Below are positions 25,535 through 34,249 of a DNA stretch of 64,000 nt, one piece after another (position 1 is the first letter of the stretch; every line of letters starts with the position of its first letter). A program made the position numbers and the translations under genes. Source of the stretch: Phyllobacterium zundukense (lineage in GTDB: Bacteria; Pseudomonadota; Alphaproteobacteria; Rhizobiales; Rhizobiaceae); contig NZ_CP104973.1 in assembly GCF_025452195.1 (NCBI RefSeq), forward strand, positions 2,029,001-2,093,000. Direction: 5' to 3'. A model generated the notes under the pieces. That model was not told the origin of the DNA and did no database searches. It saw only the letters and a list, made by a program, of their open reading frames with translations.

Positions 25535-26377
25535 ATGGAAAGCATGGACAATGAAGTGTCGCTACCGCGGGATTTCGATGCGCTGCGTACGATGATCCTC
25601 GACCGTCGCGAGATGCTGCCGAAGCGTCTGGCGCAGATCGCGGCCTATGCCTTGAGCAATCCTGACGAGATCGCCTTCGGCACTGCGGCAAGCATTGCCC
25701 AGACGGCAGGCGTCCAGCCTTCGACGTTGATCCGCTTTGCCCAGCATCTCGGTTTCGACGGTTTCACCAGCCTGCAATCGGTATTCCGGGAACGGTTGCG
25801 CGAGCGGCAGGTTTCCTATGAGGAGCGGCTGTCGGCACTGCGCGGCGATACGCACGGCCTTTCCAAAAACCGCGTCATCCTCAACGGATTCCTGACCGCG
25901 GCCAGCCATTCAATCGAGACGATTTCCCACAATGTCGATGAAGATGTACTGACCAGCGCCGTGGATATTCTGGCGAAAGCCGAGACGATCTATCTCCTGG
26001 CGCGGCGCCGTTCCTATCCGATCACCGCCTATATGGCCTACGCCTTCGGCAAGCTGAAAATCCGCAATCAATTGATTGAATCGACGGCTGGTATCGACCC
26101 GGAAATCCTCTCCTTTGCCAAGCCGACCGACGCCGCCATCGCCATCAGTTTTTCGCCCTATGCCTCGGCGACAATCGAGCATGCGGCGGCGCTGGCGGCA
26201 CGCAATGTGCCCGTCGTCGCCATTACCGACAGTGCGTTTTCGCCGCTCGCCCAGTCTGCCAAGGTGTGGTTTGAGGCGGCGGAAGGGGATTTCTCCGGTT
26301 TCCGGTCGCTATCGGGAACAATGGCGCTCGCCATGGCGCTGACGGTCAGCGTGGCGGAGAAGCGGCGGAGTGTTTAG
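25535..26377 (+). CDS. iolR: RpiR family regulator of inositol catabolism
   Basis: A 280-residue RpiR-type regulator. The N-terminal helix-turn-helix (about 30-75) includes TAASIAQTAGVQPSTLIRF, and the C-terminal SIS domain (about 125-255) carries the sugar-binding segment LLARRRSYPIT and FSPYASATIEHA. Such regulators repress iol genes and are released by an inositol intermediate. Its position inside the iol cluster supports the assignment. Its last codons overlap the end of the convergent toxin gene by 4 bases. Confidence 0.85.
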   Translation: MESMDNEVSLPRDFDALRTMILDRREMLPKRLAQIAAYALSNPDEIAFGTAASIAQTAGVQPSTLIRFAQHLGFDGFTSLQSVFRERLRERQVSYEERLSALRGDTHGLSKNRVILNGFLTAASHSIETISHNVDEDVLTSAVDILAKAETIYLLARRRSYPITAYMAYAFGKLKIRNQLIESTAGIDPEILSFAKPTDAAIAISFSPYASATIEHAAALAARNVPVVAITDSAFSPLAQSAKVWFEAAEGDFSGFRSLSGTMALAMALTVSVAEKRRSV

Positions 26378-26706
26378 ACCTCGGTCTCCAATGCCAGAAA
26401 TCGCGCTATTGCCTTGTTGATATTGGCTATCGTCTCGCTGTCCAAATGCCCGAACACCCGTCCGACTTTCGTTCGCGGAACTGTCATCGCACGATCGATC
26501 ATTACCTGTGAACGCTCGCGCAGGCCATTTTCGACGGTCGGGTTAATTGTAATGCGTGCCAGGTGTTCATCGTGAACGTCACTCGTTAGTTGGAGCACCG
26601 TTACTGATGGAAGTAGCTCAAATGCATCCGATTGTACGACAAATGCTGGTCGCGGTTTTCCGTAGTCACCATTGACAACGATCGTTACCAAATCTCCACG
26701 CTTCAT
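26374..26706 (-). CDS. Type II toxin, PemK/MazF-like
   Basis: A 110-residue MazF-fold endoribonuclease candidate. It begins MKRGDLVTIVVNGDYGKPRP; the GDxxxxxxxGDYGKPRP N-terminus and the later TVPRTKVGRVFG (usually near the catalytic surface) are typical of the family. It overlaps the upstream antitoxin gene by 4 bases (ATGA). Between the iolR and iolC genes it is out of metabolic context, so it is probably an acquired stabilisation module. Confidence 0.85.
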   Translation of the reverse strand: MKRGDLVTIVVNGDYGKPRPAFVVQSDAFELLPSVTVLQLTSDVHDEHLARITINPTVENGLRERSQVMIDRAMTVPRTKVGRVFGHLDSETIANINKAIARFLALETEV

Positions 26707-27005
26707 TTGGCGCTATCATCGTGGATAGCGGCTTCGTCAAACAGAGCGTCCAGTTCCTGCAGTGACGCGTACTCATCCGTCGCTGGATTACGAGACCTTT
26801 TTGCAATTGCCAGAGATTGCCGCCGCGCTTCAAGTTCAAATGCCTTGCGCTGTTGGCGCTCCACATAGCTCCGCATGAAGTCCCGCAGAACTTGAGCGGC
26901 GGGCTTATCTTCAGCTTCAGTTGCATGGGTAAAAGCCGCCTTCAGGTCAGGGTCTATCCGGAAGTTGAATGTATCTGCCTTGGGATGCTGCGTGGTGCGT
27001 GGCAT
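26703..27005 (-). CDS. Ribbon-helix-helix type antitoxin
   Basis: A 100-residue partner of the MazF-like toxin. The N-terminal part (TFNFRIDPDLKAAFTHATE, residues about 11-29) has the beta-strand plus helix pattern of ribbon-helix-helix DNA-binding antitoxins, and the acidic C-terminus would neutralise the toxin. AGGAG lies 7 bases before ATG 27005; an upstream ATG at 27044 would translate through the operator. Confidence 0.82.
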   Translation of the reverse strand: MPRTTQHPKADTFNFRIDPDLKAAFTHATEAEDKPAAQVLRDFMRSYVERQQRKAFELEARRQSLAIAKRSRNPATDEYASLQELDALFDEAAIHDDSAK

Positions 27006-27019
27006 GGAAGACTCCTGTA

Positions 27020-27038
27020 TATACTTTATGTAAGTATA
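27020..27038. promoter_or_regulatory. Operator of the toxin-antitoxin pair
   Basis: TATACTT-TATGT-AAGTATA is a perfect 7-base inverted repeat 15 bases upstream of the antitoxin start, positioned for autorepression by the antitoxin. Confidence 0.65.
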
Positions 27039-27088
27039 ATGCACCTACATTTAATATTCAATGTGAAAGCGTGATCCAAAAGACAAAA

Positions 27089-27102
27089 AGAACAGACATT
27101 CC
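27089..27102. promoter_or_regulatory. Candidate IolR site upstream of iolC
   Basis: AGAACAGACATTCC reads GGAA-N6-TTCT on the minus strand, one mismatch from GGAA-N6-TTCC. It lies 90 bases before the iolC start. Confidence 0.45.
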
Positions 27103-27191
27103 ATATTGACGATTTGATAGAATTATTATTTCATATAGGAAAATTTCCGGCCTGTATGCGCCGGAGGTTATCAGTCTATCGGGAGGATATC

Positions 27192-29120
27192 ATGGACAGA
27201 GCTGATACGGGCCGCGCGCTCGATGTCATTACCATCGGTCGCTCGTCCGTCGATCTCTACGGCCAGCAGATCGGCTCCCGGCTCGAGGATATAACTTCCT
27301 TCGCCAAGTCGGTCGGCGGCTGCCCTGCCAATATAGCGATCGGTACGGCGCGCCTCGGTCTGCGCTCGGCGCTGTTGTCCCGCGTGGGCGACGAGCAGAT
27401 CGGCCGGTATATCCGCGAGCAGATGGTGCGCGAAGGCGTCGCGACGGACGGAATCATCACAGATGCGGAGCGGCTGTCGGCCCTCGTTATCCTCTCGGTC
27501 GAGAACGACAAGAGCTTTCCACTGATATTCTACCGTGAGAACTGCGCCGATATGGCGCTTGATGAGGGCGATGTCGACCCTGAATTCATCCGTTCGGCGC
27601 GCGCCGTCGTGGTCACCGGCACGCATTTCTCCAAGCCAAAGCCCGATGCGGCGCAACGCAAGGCCATTCGTCTGATGAAAGAAGCGGGCGGGAAGGTCGT
27701 GTTCGATATCGACTACCGCCCCAATCTGTGGGGACTTGCAGGACATGGCGAGGGCGATAGCCGCTACATCGCCTCCGACGCCGTCTCCAACCACCTGAAG
27801 ACCGTCCTTGCCGATTGCAACCTGATCGTCGGCACGGAAGAGGAGGTGCTGATTGCGTCGGGTGAAGAGGATCTTCTCAGCGCATTGAAAACCATTCGGG
27901 CGCTATCGAGCGGGACAATCGTATTGAAGCGCGGCCCGATGGGCTGCATCGTTTACGAAGGCGCGATTTCCGACGATCTCGAGGATGGCATTGTCGGCAA
28001 GGGCTTTCCGATCGAGGTATTCAACGTCCTCGGCGCCGGCGATGCCTTCATGTCGGGCTTCCTGCGAGGTTGGCTCGGCGGCGAACCGCTGGCGACCGCC
28101 GCGACATGGGCCAATGCATGTGGTGCCTTCGCGGTGTCGCGCCTGCTCTGCGCACCCGAGATTCCGACCTTCGAGGAACTGCAATATTTCCTCAAGCACG
28201 GCAGCAAATTTCACGCCCTGCGCAAGGACGAGGCAATCAACCATGTGCATTGGGCAACGACACGGCGGCGCGAGATACCGTCGATGATGACCTTTGCCAT
28301 CGATCATCGTGTGCAACTGGAGGATCTTGCGCAAAAGGTCGGTGCCGACGCTGCCAAAATCCGCGCATTCAAGGAGCTGGCGGTGAAGGCTGCGGCGAAG
28401 GTCGCCGATGACCGTGACGGTTATGGCATGCTGCTTGACGAGAAGTTTGGACGCGAAGCGATGTTCGAGTTCGCGCGTCATAATTTCAATTGGCTCGGAC
28501 GGCCGGTGGAACTGCCCGGGTCGCGTCCGCTGCGTTTCGAGTTTTCGCAAGACATCGGCTCGCAGCTGGCGGAATGGCCGGTGGACCATTGCATCAAGTG
28601 CTTGTGCTTTTACCATCCGGACGATCCGGCCGATTTGAAACTGGAGCAGCAGCAGAAATTGCGCACGTTGTTCGAAGCGGCGCGCAAGGTCGGGCGTGAA
28701 TTGTTGATCGAAATCATCGCCGGCAAGCACGGCAAGCTCGACGACAACACCATTCCGCGAGCGTTGGAAGAACTTTATACGCTGGGTATCAAACCGGACT
28801 GGTGGAAGCTCGAGCCGCAAGCCTCGGCTACGGCCTGGAAAAACATCGAGGCAGTGATCGAAAAGCACGATCCCTGGTGCCGCGGCGTCGTGCTGCTCGG
28901 GCTGGAGGCGCCGCATGACGAGCTCGAGGCAGCGTTTGCCGCAACCGCTGGGGCGCCCATTGTCAAGGGCTTTGCCGTCGGCCGGACATTGTTCATGGAC
29001 GCGGCGGAAGGCTGGCTTTCGGGCAAGCTCTCCGATGAGGCCGCGATCGATGACATGGCCGATCGTTTCGAAAAATTGACCAAGGCCTGGCTTGCCAGCC
29101 GCAACAGAGAAGCGGCATAG
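27192..29120 (+). CDS. iolC: 5-dehydro-2-deoxygluconokinase fused to DUF2090
   Basis: A 642-residue two-domain protein. Residues 1 to about 320 are a PfkB-family sugar kinase, with the N-terminal VGGCPANIA segment at 41-49 and the anion-hole GAGD motif at 281-284 (D284 as base). Residues about 335-640 form DUF2090, a TIM-barrel domain commonly fused to IolC in alphaproteobacteria and related to aldolases. The kinase phosphorylates 5-dehydro-2-deoxy-gluconate; the second domain may cleave the product. ATG 27192 is preceded by GGGAGG; the longer frame upstream lacks similarity. Confidence 0.9.
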   Translation: MDRADTGRALDVITIGRSSVDLYGQQIGSRLEDITSFAKSVGGCPANIAIGTARLGLRSALLSRVGDEQIGRYIREQMVREGVATDGIITDAERLSALVILSVENDKSFPLIFYRENCADMALDEGDVDPEFIRSARAVVVTGTHFSKPKPDAAQRKAIRLMKEAGGKVVFDIDYRPNLWGLAGHGEGDSRYIASDAVSNHLKTVLADCNLIVGTEEEVLIASGEEDLLSALKTIRALSSGTIVLKRGPMGCIVYEGAISDDLEDGIVGKGFPIEVFNVLGAGDAFMSGFLRGWLGGEPLATAATWANACGAFAVSRLLCAPEIPTFEELQYFLKHGSKFHALRKDEAINHVHWATTRRREIPSMMTFAIDHRVQLEDLAQKVGADAAKIRAFKELAVKAAAKVADDRDGYGMLLDEKFGREAMFEFARHNFNWLGRPVELPGSRPLRFEFSQDIGSQLAEWPVDHCIKCLCFYHPDDPADLKLEQQQKLRTLFEAARKVGRELLIEIIAGKHGKLDDNTIPRALEELYTLGIKPDWWKLEPQASATAWKNIEAVIEKHDPWCRGVVLLGLEAPHDELEAAFAATAGAPIVKGFAVGRTLFMDAAEGWLSGKLSDEAAIDDMADRFEKLTKAWLASRNREAA

Positions 29121-29157
29121 GATTGGTGCAAAATATGGAGATATGGATGCGCACTTT

Positions 29158-29276
29158 ACTCTCCCCCAACGTGGGGAGGGTCGGACCGCAGGTCCGGGGT
29201 GGGGGGCTGTTGCAGTCCCTTCTATCCCCCCACCCCGCTGCTGCGCAGCGACCCTCCCCACGTTGGGGGAGGGTAA
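29158..29276. repeat. RIME-like palindromic repeat
   Basis: Arms CTCTCCCCCAACGTGGGGAG and their complement ending TTGGGGGAGGGTAAG face each other around GACCGCAGGTCCGGGGTGGG. The repeat lies in the gap between iolC and iolD. Confidence 0.8.
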
Positions 29277-29321
29277 GAGAATGCCAGCATCGGGCTAATA
29301 AAACACCGGGAGGAGACTGAC

Positions 29322-31172
29322 ATGACCAAGACGATACGCCTGACCATGGCACAGGCCCTGACGCGGTTTCTGAGCCAGCAGATGACAGTGATCGACGGCA
29401 AGAAAGTACCGGTCTTCGCAGGTGTCTGGGCTATCTTCGGCCATGGCAATGTCGCTGGTCTCGGCGAGGCGCTTTATCAGGTCCGCGAAGAACTGCCGAC
29501 CTATCGCGCCCATAACGAACAGGCGATGGCCCATGCCGCCATCGCGTTTGCCAAGGCGACTTTCCGCCGCCGCATGATGGCGGTGACGAGTTCCGTCGGG
29601 CCCGGCGCAACGAACATGGTGACGGCTGCGGCGCTGGCGCATGTCAACCGGCTGCCTCTGCTGCTCCTGCCGGGTGACGTCTTCGCCAATCGTGTTCCGG
29701 ATCCTGTGCTGCAGCAGGTGGAATCCTTTGGCGATGGCACAGTTTCCGCCAATGATTGCTTTCGGCCGGTGTCGCGCTATTTCGACCGTATCACGCGGCC
29801 CGAACAGATCATTCCTGCGCTGCAACGAACGATGACCGTGCTCACCGACCCTGCCGAGTGCGGGCCGGTAACGCTCGCGCTCTGCCAGGATGTGCAGGCC
29901 GAAGCCTATGACTATCCGGAAAGCTTCTTCGAGGAGCGGCTTTGGACACCGAGACGCCCGCGGCCCGATGTCGGCGAGCTCGCCGCCGCAATCGGCGCGC
30001 TGCGTTCGGCAGAAAAGCCGCTGGTGATCGCCGGCGGCGGTGTCATCTATTCCGAAGCCTCTCGCGAACTCGCCGATTTCGTCGAGGCGGCCGGCATTCC
30101 GGTCTGCGAGACCCAGGGCGGCAAATCTTCGCTGCCGGACAGGCACCCGCTCAACATGGCGGCTGTCGGCGTCACCGGGACGTCAGCCGCCAACCGGCTG
30201 GCGCAGGAGGCCGATGTCATCCTCGCGGTCGGAACGCGGCTCCAGGACTTCACCACCGGCTCCTGGGCATTGTTCCAGAATACCGAGAAGACCTTTATCG
30301 GCCTCAATATCCAGCCATTCGATGCGGCCAAGCACCGGGCGTTGCCGCTGGTGGGTGACGCACGGGAGGGCCTGATCGAACTTGCCGCCGGGCTCAAGAA
30401 CTACCGCGCTCCGAAAGGCTGGACCGACAAAGCCGAAAATGGCAAGGCGGAATGGCAGAGAGCTGCGGCAAAGGTCACAGGCCCGACAAATGTATCGCTG
30501 CCTTCTGACGCGCAGGTCATCGGTGCCGTTCAACGAACCATGGGCAGCGAAGCCACTGTCCTGCACGCGGCAGGCGGCCTGCCGGGCGAAATGCACAAGC
30601 TCTGGCAGGCGGGTGCTCCCGGATCGTACCATGCCGAATATGGCTTCTCCTGCATGGGTTATGAGATTGCGGGCGGGCTCGGTGCCAAGATGGCCAAGCC
30701 CGACGATGAGGTCGTGGTCATGATTGGCGACGGCTCTTATCTGATGCTGAATTCGGAGATCGCCACATCGGTGATGCTCGGCCAGAAGATCAACATCGTA
30801 CTGCTCGACAATCGCGGCTATGGCTGCATCAACCGGCTGCAGATGGGTACAGGCGGGGCGAACTTCAACAATCTCCTGAAGGACGCCATGCACGAGGTCT
30901 TGCTGGAGATAGACTTCGCTGCACACGCCCGCAGCCTTGGTGCGATATCCGAGAAGGTGAGCTCCATTGCCGACATGGAGAGCGCTTTGGAGCGAGCCAA
31001 ACGGAATGACCGAACGACGGTCATCGTCATCGATACCGACCCCCTGATATCCACCGAGGAGGGTGGATTCTGGTGGGATGTCGCTGTGCCTGAGGTCAGC
31101 CTGCGCAGCGAGGTCAATGCCAAGCGCAAGGCCTATGAGGAAGCGATCAAGCTGAGGTCGGCCGGGAACTAG
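29322..31172 (+). CDS. iolD: 3D-(3,5/4)-trihydroxycyclohexane-1,2-dione hydrolase
   Basis: A 616-residue thiamine diphosphate enzyme. The activating glutamate is E66 in HNEQAMAH, and the cofactor-binding GDG motif starts near residue 469 (GDGSYLMLNSE), with the Asn/Gly end in LLDNRGYG. Length and domain order fit IolD, which hydrolytically opens the trihydroxycyclohexanedione ring. GGGAGGAG precedes the start. It stands between iolC and iolE, separated from each by a palindromic repeat. Confidence 0.92.
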   Translation: MTKTIRLTMAQALTRFLSQQMTVIDGKKVPVFAGVWAIFGHGNVAGLGEALYQVREELPTYRAHNEQAMAHAAIAFAKATFRRRMMAVTSSVGPGATNMVTAAALAHVNRLPLLLLPGDVFANRVPDPVLQQVESFGDGTVSANDCFRPVSRYFDRITRPEQIIPALQRTMTVLTDPAECGPVTLALCQDVQAEAYDYPESFFEERLWTPRRPRPDVGELAAAIGALRSAEKPLVIAGGGVIYSEASRELADFVEAAGIPVCETQGGKSSLPDRHPLNMAAVGVTGTSAANRLAQEADVILAVGTRLQDFTTGSWALFQNTEKTFIGLNIQPFDAAKHRALPLVGDAREGLIELAAGLKNYRAPKGWTDKAENGKAEWQRAAAKVTGPTNVSLPSDAQVIGAVQRTMGSEATVLHAAGGLPGEMHKLWQAGAPGSYHAEYGFSCMGYEIAGGLGAKMAKPDDEVVVMIGDGSYLMLNSEIATSVMLGQKINIVLLDNRGYGCINRLQMGTGGANFNNLLKDAMHEVLLEIDFAAHARSLGAISEKVSSIADMESALERAKRNDRTTVIVIDTDPLISTEEGGFWWDVAVPEVSLRSEVNAKRKAYEEAIKLRSAGN

Positions 31173-31200
31173 CTGATAAAGAATGCAAATCACAATTGGC

Positions 31201-31310
31201 CCCCTCATCCGGCCGCTGTGCGGCCACCTTCTCCCCCCGGGGAGAAGAATGGAGCGCGGCGATGGAGTGCTATTCTTCTCAGGTGGCCGCGCAGCGGCCG
31301 GATGAGGGGG
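31201..31310. repeat. Palindromic intergenic repeat, family D (copy 1)
   Basis: CCCCTCATCCGGCCGCTGTG at the left is complementary to CGCAGCGGCCGGATGAGGGG at the right, around CCTTCTCCCCCCGGGGAGAAG. Related copies are at 39810 and 45283. It lies between iolD and iolE. Confidence 0.85.
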
Positions 31311-31356
31311 TGATGAATGGGCAAGCGCAAAAGTAACCTTATTATTGGAGAATGAC

Positions 31357-32274
31357 GTGAAGGCAAAACTGGGCATGTCCCCGATCGCATGGTGGAACGA
31401 TGATCTCGCGGAGCTCAGTGACGACGTCTCGCTGGAGGAGTGCCTTCGCCAATCGCGTTCTGCGGGCTTTACCGGCATGGAAATGGGCCGCCGATTTCCC
31501 AACGATCCGGATGTGATGCTGCCGATCCTGCGGGAGGCGGATGTTACGCTGTGCGGCGGCTGGTTCTCAGGCACGCTGGTTGACGAGGATCTGGCGAAGA
31601 ACAAGGACCGCATCCAGCCGATGATCGACCTTTTCAAGGCCGTGAATGCGCCCTGCATCGTCTACGGCGAGGTCGGCCGCTCGATCCAGGGCGATCGGTC
31701 CAAGCCCCTGGCCAACAAACCGAAACTCGGCGACGAGGAGATGAAGGCCTATGCTCGCAAGGTCACCGAGTTCGGTGAATGGTGCGCACAGCAGGGCATG
31801 CCGCTCTCCTACCACCACCACATGGCGGCAGTCGTCGAAACAGAACCGGAGCTCGACGCCTTCATGAAATATTCCGGCGAGGGTATTCCGCTCCTGCTGG
31901 ATGCCGGCCATCTGGCCTTCGCCGGCGGCGATGTACTGCGCGCGATCGACAATCATCACCGGCGGATCAACCACGTGCATGTCAAGGATGTCCGCATGCC
32001 GGTGATCGACGGTCTGGACCGCTCGAGGCAGTCCTTCCTCGACGCGGTTGCCCTCGGCGCCTTCACCGTACCGGGTGACGGCTCGCTGGATTTCGGCGCA
32101 ATCGTCCAAAAGTTTGCCGATTACGGCTATGAAGGCTGGTTCGTGGTCGAGGCCGAACAGGATCCGAAGAAAAATCCACCGCTCAAGATGGCGCAAGTCG
32201 GGTATAAGGAACTGATGCGGGTCATGACTACCGCCGGCTATACGGTCGAGACTCAGGGTTTCCCCAAGGGTTGA
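31357..32274 (+). CDS. iolE: Inosose dehydratase
   Basis: A 305-residue TIM-barrel protein with the IolE N-terminus MKAKLGMSPIAWWNDDL. Metal-binding family residues include the glutamate in VYGEVG, the histidines of SYHHHMA (near 150), DAGHLAFAGGD and the final VVEAEQDP glutamates. It dehydrates scyllo-inosose to the trihydroxycyclohexanedione used by IolD. GTG 31357 is chosen: GGAG lies 8 bases upstream and the homologous N-terminus begins here; an in-frame TTG lies 12 bases earlier. Confidence 0.9.
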   Translation: MKAKLGMSPIAWWNDDLAELSDDVSLEECLRQSRSAGFTGMEMGRRFPNDPDVMLPILREADVTLCGGWFSGTLVDEDLAKNKDRIQPMIDLFKAVNAPCIVYGEVGRSIQGDRSKPLANKPKLGDEEMKAYARKVTEFGEWCAQQGMPLSYHHHMAAVVETEPELDAFMKYSGEGIPLLLDAGHLAFAGGDVLRAIDNHHRRINHVHVKDVRMPVIDGLDRSRQSFLDAVALGAFTVPGDGSLDFGAIVQKFADYGYEGWFVVEAEQDPKKNPPLKMAQVGYKELMRVMTTAGYTVETQGFPKG

Positions 32275-32287
32275 AAGTGGGTTCAAC

Positions 32288-32527
32288 ATGAACAAAGACA
32301 GTAATCACCCCTGGTTTCGCCCCCTGTGGCGGCGCGTTGCAGTCGTGGCGTTCTGTATTGCGTGGTCGATCTTCGAGTTCGCGACGGGAACACCATTCTG
32401 GGGCATGATCGTTTTGGCTTTCGCCGCCTACGGGATCTGGCAGTTCTTCATCGTCTTCGATGCATCCGAGCCGGTCAAGCCGCAGGAAACGGTCGCACCG
32501 GAAGACGCCGGCACCGATAAGGAGTAA
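32288..32527 (+). CDS. Small membrane protein in the iol operon
   Basis: A 79-residue protein with an N-terminal basic and aromatic stretch (HPWFRPLWRR), two likely membrane spans (about 16-33 and 38-56) and an acidic soluble tail. It lies 13 bases after iolE and 3 bases before iolB, so it is cotranscribed. Small proteins of this character occur within rhizobial iol operons, but their role is not known to me. Confidence 0.75.
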   Translation: MNKDSNHPWFRPLWRRVAVVAFCIAWSIFEFATGTPFWGMIVLAFAAYGIWQFFIVFDASEPVKPQETVAPEDAGTDKE

Positions 32528-32530
32528 ACC

Positions 32531-33325
32531 ATGTCGAAACTGCTTTTGAAGGCCATGCAGGGCCCGGGCCATGTGGTGCATGTCACGCCTGAGACAGCGG
32601 GCTGGAGCTATGTCGGTTTCGATCTGCACAAGCTGGATGCCGGCCAGTCGGTTTGCGGAAAAACGGAAGACAAGGAAGTCTGCCTGGTCTTCGTGACGGG
32701 CAAGGGCAAAGTCACGGCCAACGGCGAGGACCTCGGCTTGCTCGGGAGCCGCATGTCGCCTTTCGAAGGCAAGCCGTGGTCGGTGTATCTGCCGCAAGGG
32801 TCCGATTGGTGGGTATCTGCGGAGACCGATCTCGAACTGGCTGTCTGCTCGGCGCCGGGACTTGGCGGCGGATTGCCGGTGCGGATAATTTCGCCGGAGG
32901 GTCTCAGTCAGGAGACGCGTGGCAAGGGTACCAACACCCGCTACGTCACCAATATTCTGCCGGAGAACGAGCCGGCGGATTCGTTGCTCGTCGTGGAGGT
33001 GATCACGCCGGGTGGACATACGTCGAGTTACCCGCCGCACAAGCACGACCAGGACAACCTTCCCGCAGAGTCCTATCTGGAAGAGACCTATTATCATCGC
33101 TTCAACCCTCGCCAGGGCTTCGGCTTTCAGCGGGTCTATACGGATGACCGCTCGCTGGACGAGGCCATGGCTATCGAGGACGGCGATGTGGTGATGGTGC
33201 CCAAGGGTTATCACCCCTGCGCCGCCTGCCACGGCTACGATCTCTACTATCTCAACGTCATGGCCGGCCCAAAGCGTACGTGGAAGTTCCACAATGCTGT
33301 CGAGCATGAATGGCTGATGATGTAA
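32531..33325 (+). CDS. iolB: 5-deoxy-glucuronate isomerase
   Basis: A 264-residue double-cupin protein. The metal-binding cupin histidines appear in YPPHKHDQDN (near 160) and in GYHPCAACHGYDLYYLN (near 225-241), with the HTSSYPPHKHD segment typical of IolB. It isomerises 5-deoxy-glucuronate to 5-dehydro-2-deoxy-gluconate, the substrate of IolC. It is the last iol gene of the window; iolA-type methylmalonate-semialdehyde dehydrogenase is not seen here. Confidence 0.92.
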   Translation: MSKLLLKAMQGPGHVVHVTPETAGWSYVGFDLHKLDAGQSVCGKTEDKEVCLVFVTGKGKVTANGEDLGLLGSRMSPFEGKPWSVYLPQGSDWWVSAETDLELAVCSAPGLGGGLPVRIISPEGLSQETRGKGTNTRYVTNILPENEPADSLLVVEVITPGGHTSSYPPHKHDQDNLPAESYLEETYYHRFNPRQGFGFQRVYTDDRSLDEAMAIEDGDVVMVPKGYHPCAACHGYDLYYLNVMAGPKRTWKFHNAVEHEWLMM

Positions 33326-33360
33326 GATGATAGGGGTGAGTCCTCCAGCGTCATTGACCA

Positions 33361-33574
33361 CCTCCCTCTCCGTCATCCTCGGGCTTGACCCGAGGACCCA
33401 CGGCTAGGAAGCATCAAGGCATCCGCTGACCCAACGCGTTCCAGTATAATACACGTTTCAATGGCAGACTGCTGCACCGTCGTCCTCTCTGAACCCCGTT
33501 GCGACTGCGAATAAGATCTGTACTCCTTTGCCGTGGGTCCTCGGGTCAAGCCCGAGGATGACGGAGAGGGAGGA
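33361..33574. repeat. Long inverted repeat with about 44-base arms
   Basis: The left arm starts CCTCCCTCTCCGTCATCCTC (33361-33404) and the right arm (33530-33573) is its almost perfect reverse complement. The 125-base interior has no convincing gene. It lies between iolB and the convergent nrsF gene. Confidence 0.85.
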
Positions 33575-33607
33575 TCTCTACGAATTCCTGTATCGCCGGA
33601 ACCAGCG

Positions 33608-34249
33608 CTACCACCGCAGCACGAATCGCCCGGCAATGGCGCCGATCAGGCCGGGGATCAGAATCCCGAGCGTGTACCAGACCGCAATGAACGGCATGGC
33701 GCTTTCATCGCAGTGGAACGAATAAACCAGTGAGGCAATGGCGCCGGCGGCAAGACCCGCCGCAGCACCCGCCACGGTCAGACGCGTCGGTGCCAGACCG
33801 CGCAGCACCCAGAACGCGCCGACCAGCAATGGCAGCGACAGCATGACGATGTTGCGGGTACAAACAGCAACCGTATGGCCCGTCATCATCGCCATATGTT
33901 GATCGGGCGGTGTCATCGCCAGTTTCGCCATGGCGAGAACGATCATCACCACGATGGTCGCGGCCATCACGGCGAGACTGACCCGGATGCTGCCGAGCGG
34001 ATAGGCGATGCGCTTGACCGCCCATGTCCCTGCGACAGCGAGGATCAGCGTATAGGCGAATTTGGTCCAGAACATCATCGTTCCAGCGGCCGTCATCATG
34101 TCCGGCCGCATGCCGAGCCAGAAGTACATCATGGCGGACGAGACGACGAGGCTGATGCCGAGGCCGATCACGACCCGCCAAAAAACGGCCCGGCGTGATA
34201 CCGGTTTCAACTCGCCGGTCAGACGTGCAATCAGATCATCGGTCGTCAT
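33608..34249 (-). CDS. nrsF: NrsF-like anti-sigma factor (DUF1109)
   Basis: A 213-residue polytopic membrane protein with six hydrophobic helices, beginning MTTDDLIARLTGELKPVSRR; this cytoplasmic N-terminus precedes the first span. DUF1109/NrsF proteins are membrane anti-sigma factors that hold their cognate ECF sigma factor inactive until stress. The gene overlaps the sigma gene by 14 bases, confirming co-expression. Conserved cysteine residues (two in helices, near 130 and 180) may sense the signal, as proposed for Caulobacter NrsF. Confidence 0.88.
   Translation of the reverse strand: MTTDDLIARLTGELKPVSRRAVFWRVVIGLGISLVVSSAMMYFWLGMRPDMMTAAGTMMFWTKFAYTLILAVAGTWAVKRIAYPLGSIRVSLAVMAATIVVMIVLAMAKLAMTPPDQHMAMMTGHTVAVCTRNIVMLSLPLLVGAFWVLRGLAPTRLTVAGAAAGLAAGAIASLVYSFHCDESAMPFIAVWYTLGILIPGLIGAIAGRFVLRW

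Noticed and set aside
33373-33636. Short open frames within the long inverted repeat
   Set aside because: They are made mostly of the repeat arms, which read open in several frames, and they lack ribosome binding sites.
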